A stretch of 7,663 bases of DNA from the NCBI GenBank assembly GCA_028693975.1, contig JAQUUF010000051.1, forward strand, positions 1 to 7,663. Reading direction: 5' to 3'. Of this stretch, positions 6,306-7,663 are shown piece after piece. The stretch's first letter is position 1, and each line of letters starts with the position of its first letter. The notes under the pieces are model-generated. The model was given only the letters and a program-made list of their open reading frames with translations. It was not told the DNA's origin and searched no databases. This stretch comes from Acidaminococcaceae bacterium. GTDB taxonomy: Bacteria > Bacillota > Negativicutes > Acidaminococcales > Acidaminococcaceae. The position numbers were made by a program, and so were the translations under genes.

Positions 6306-6971
6306 ATGAATTTGCTTGATGTTATTGGTCCCGTAATGATAGGACCTTCTAGTTCTCATACTGCAGGAGCTGTACGATTAGGTCTTTTGGCCAAAGCTAT
6401 TTTGGGTGAGCCGGTGGTGCAGGTGGAGATAGGCCTGCATGGTTCTTTTGCTGTTACCTATAAGGGGCATGGCACGGATATGGCTCTTTTGGCTGGTCTG
6501 ATGGGCTGGATGCCGGATGACGCAAGAATACCGGAGGCTTCCAAGTATGCTGAGCAAGCAGGGTTAGCTTATTCTTTTATTACCATCAATCTGGGTGAAT
6601 TAGCTCATCCTAATACTGTGCGTTTTGCTCTTGTTGGCAAGGAGGGGACAAGATGCGTTGTTGTTGGTTCCTCCATAGGAGCAGGACAGGTTGTTGTGTC
6701 AGCCATAGATGATTTCCCTGTGGAGCTGAGTGGCAAGCTGCCGGCTGTGCTGGTAGTTCATAAGGATAGGCCGGGGGTTATAGCTAAGGTCAGCAGCGTC
6801 TTAGCGGAGGCCAAAGTGAATATCGCCGGGATGAGAGTGTATAGAGATAATAAGGGTGGTAGCGCTACTATGATTTTGGAATGTGACCAAGCAGTACCGA
6901 CTGAGGCTTTGACAAGAATTGAAACGCTGGACAATGTTGTATCTGTGCGTTTCGTTAATAATGTGCAGTGA
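6306..6971 (+). CDS. sdaAB: L-serine dehydratase (ammonia-lyase), iron-sulfur-dependent, beta subunit
   Basis: With the alpha subunit this enzyme converts L-serine to pyruvate and ammonia in the cytoplasm, using a [4Fe-4S] cluster in place of pyridoxal phosphate. The 221-residue length is standard for the split beta subunit. Conserved family stretches are IGPSSSHTAGAVR (12-24), GLHGSFAVTYKGHGTD (43-58), HPNTVRF (101-107) and GSSIGAG (121-127). The C-terminal part (about 146-220) is an ACT domain, with DRPGVIAKVSSVLAE and the following VNIAGMRVYR; such domains commonly bind amino acids and may allow allosteric control by serine. The start is set by GGAGG 7 nt upstream. The gene lies beyond the terminator that follows hutP and ends 7 nt before sdaAA, so the two subunits are made from one message. 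No residue in a recognised motif appears to be missing. Confidence 0.95.
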   Translation: MNLLDVIGPVMIGPSSSHTAGAVRLGLLAKAILGEPVVQVEIGLHGSFAVTYKGHGTDMALLAGLMGWMPDDARIPEASKYAEQAGLAYSFITINLGELAHPNTVRFALVGKEGTRCVVVGSSIGAGQVVVSAIDDFPVELSGKLPAVLVVHKDRPGVIAKVSSVLAEAKVNIAGMRVYRDNKGGSATMILECDQAVPTEALTRIETLDNVVSVRFVNNVQ

Positions 6972-6978
6972 GGTAAAT

Positions 6979-7663
6979 ATGAATAATAATAAATTATCTT
7001 TGGCGGCAATAATTAAGCGTGCAGACGAGACAGATAAACCTCTCCACGAGGTTATGCTCAACGCCAACGCAGAAGAATTAGAAACAGCGCCCATTGCTCT
7101 CATGGCCAAAATGCAGGAAATGCTAATGGTCATGGACGAATCTATTAAGTTTGGCTTGACTGGTGTCAGGTCGCGTAGTGGGTTAACCGGTGGGGCGGCC
7201 AAGAGCTTCGGAGAGGCTTTGAATCATAAGGGGTTTAAACATTTGTTAGGTCCGGTGGCAGAAGATGCTCTAACTTATGCTTTGGCAGTAGGAGAAGCGA
7301 ATGCTTGTATGGGCAGGATTGTAGCGGCGCCCACGGCAGGAGCTAGTGGTGTGTTGCCAGGAGTAATGTTTGCGTTAAAAAAACATTATTCTTTGACTAA
7401 TATTGATATGCAAAAAGGCTTGGTAGTGGCTGGTAACGTGGGTATGGTTATTGCTTCACGCGCTTCTTTGTCAGGTGCGATGGGTGGTTGTCAGGCCGAG
7501 TGTGGCAGTGCAGCGGCAATGGCAGCGGCAGCGGCGGTTTATATGTTGGGTGGAACTAACCAAGCGGTAGATACAGCTATTGCCATTGTCATCAAGAATA
7601 TGTTGGGATTAGTTTGTGACCCGGTGGCAGGCTTGGTGGAAGTGCCTTGTGTTAAGCGCAATG
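6979..7663 (+). CDS. sdaAA: L-serine dehydratase, iron-sulfur-dependent, alpha subunit (partial, 3' end cut)
   Basis: The frame starts at ATG 6979 and stays open to the window edge, giving 228 residues of a protein that is usually about 290-300 long, so roughly the last quarter is missing. It carries the catalytic cluster-binding part of serine dehydratase. Visible motifs are GLTGGAAK (68-75), GRIVAAPTAGASGVLPG (112-128), GCQAECGSAAAMAAAA (170-185) and LVCDPVAGLVEVPCVKRN (211-228). Cys171, Cys213 and Cys224 match the spacing of the three cluster cysteines of the Legionella enzyme as I recall it (gaps of 42 and 11), which leaves one iron free to bind substrate. Cys175 is an extra nearby cysteine. 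The ribosome site (GAGG, 6970-6973) overlaps the sdaAB stop codon, indicating translational coupling. Confidence 0.95.
   Translation, partial: MNNNKLSLAAIIKRADETDKPLHEVMLNANAEELETAPIALMAKMQEMLMVMDESIKFGLTGVRSRSGLTGGAAKSFGEALNHKGFKHLLGPVAEDALTYALAVGEANACMGRIVAAPTAGASGVLPGVMFALKKHYSLTNIDMQKGLVVAGNVGMVIASRASLSGAMGGCQAECGSAAAMAAAAAVYMLGGTNQAVDTAIAIVIKNMLGLVCDPVAGLVEVPCVKRN

Noticed and set aside
6801..7202. A 133-codon open frame on the minus strand across the sdaAB-sdaAA junction
   Set aside because: It lies fully antisense to two well-recognised serine dehydratase genes, has no recognisable domain and looks like a composition-driven shadow.

Overview
The window looks like chromosomal DNA of an anaerobic, amino-acid-fermenting Firmicute of moderate GC. 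The signs are strong AGGAGG-type ribosome binding sites, a serine dehydratase split into the Bacillus/Clostridium-type beta (sdaAB) and alpha (sdaAA) subunits, and a HutP-family RNA-binding regulator. A Negativicutes or Clostridia host is my inference; no rRNA or other taxonomic marker is present. There are no tRNAs, rRNAs, insertion sequences, phage genes or CRISPR arrays.

Layout. Positions 1-79 hold the last 25 codons of an unidentified plus-strand gene. Converging on it is a large minus-strand gene (139-2934) for a membrane hybrid sensor kinase with two tandem periplasmic solute-binding-type domains, histidine kinase domains and a C-terminal receiver. Upstream of the kinase on the same strand is a two-gene unit: a CorA-type divalent cation transporter (start best placed at 4212) and a 76-residue protein of unknown function. 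This unit has a recognisable promoter (about 4251-4280) and ends in a hairpin terminator (about 2951-2982).

From the divergent intergenic region (4213-4400) a plus-strand operon runs to the right edge: a sodium:solute symporter (4401-5816), a HutP-family protein (5818-6246), an intrinsic terminator (6253-6293), sdaAB (6306-6971) and sdaAA (6979 to the edge, incomplete). The most coherent reading is a serine uptake and degradation operon: the symporter imports the amino acid, and SdaAB/SdaAA deaminate L-serine to pyruvate and ammonia.

The main point of interest is regulatory. In Bacillus subtilis, HutP is a histidine-responsive RNA-binding antiterminator encoded just upstream of a terminator that precedes the histidine-degradation genes. 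Here a HutP relative occupies the same position, but the genes beyond the terminator degrade serine, not histidine. The His residues that bind the metal ion in the Bacillus protein, as I recall them, do not appear to be conserved. The operon leader is unusually rich in AG triplets, the kind of element HutP recognises. This suggests a HutP-type antitermination switch repurposed for serine catabolism. That is an inference from gene order and sequence inspection; it has not been demonstrated.
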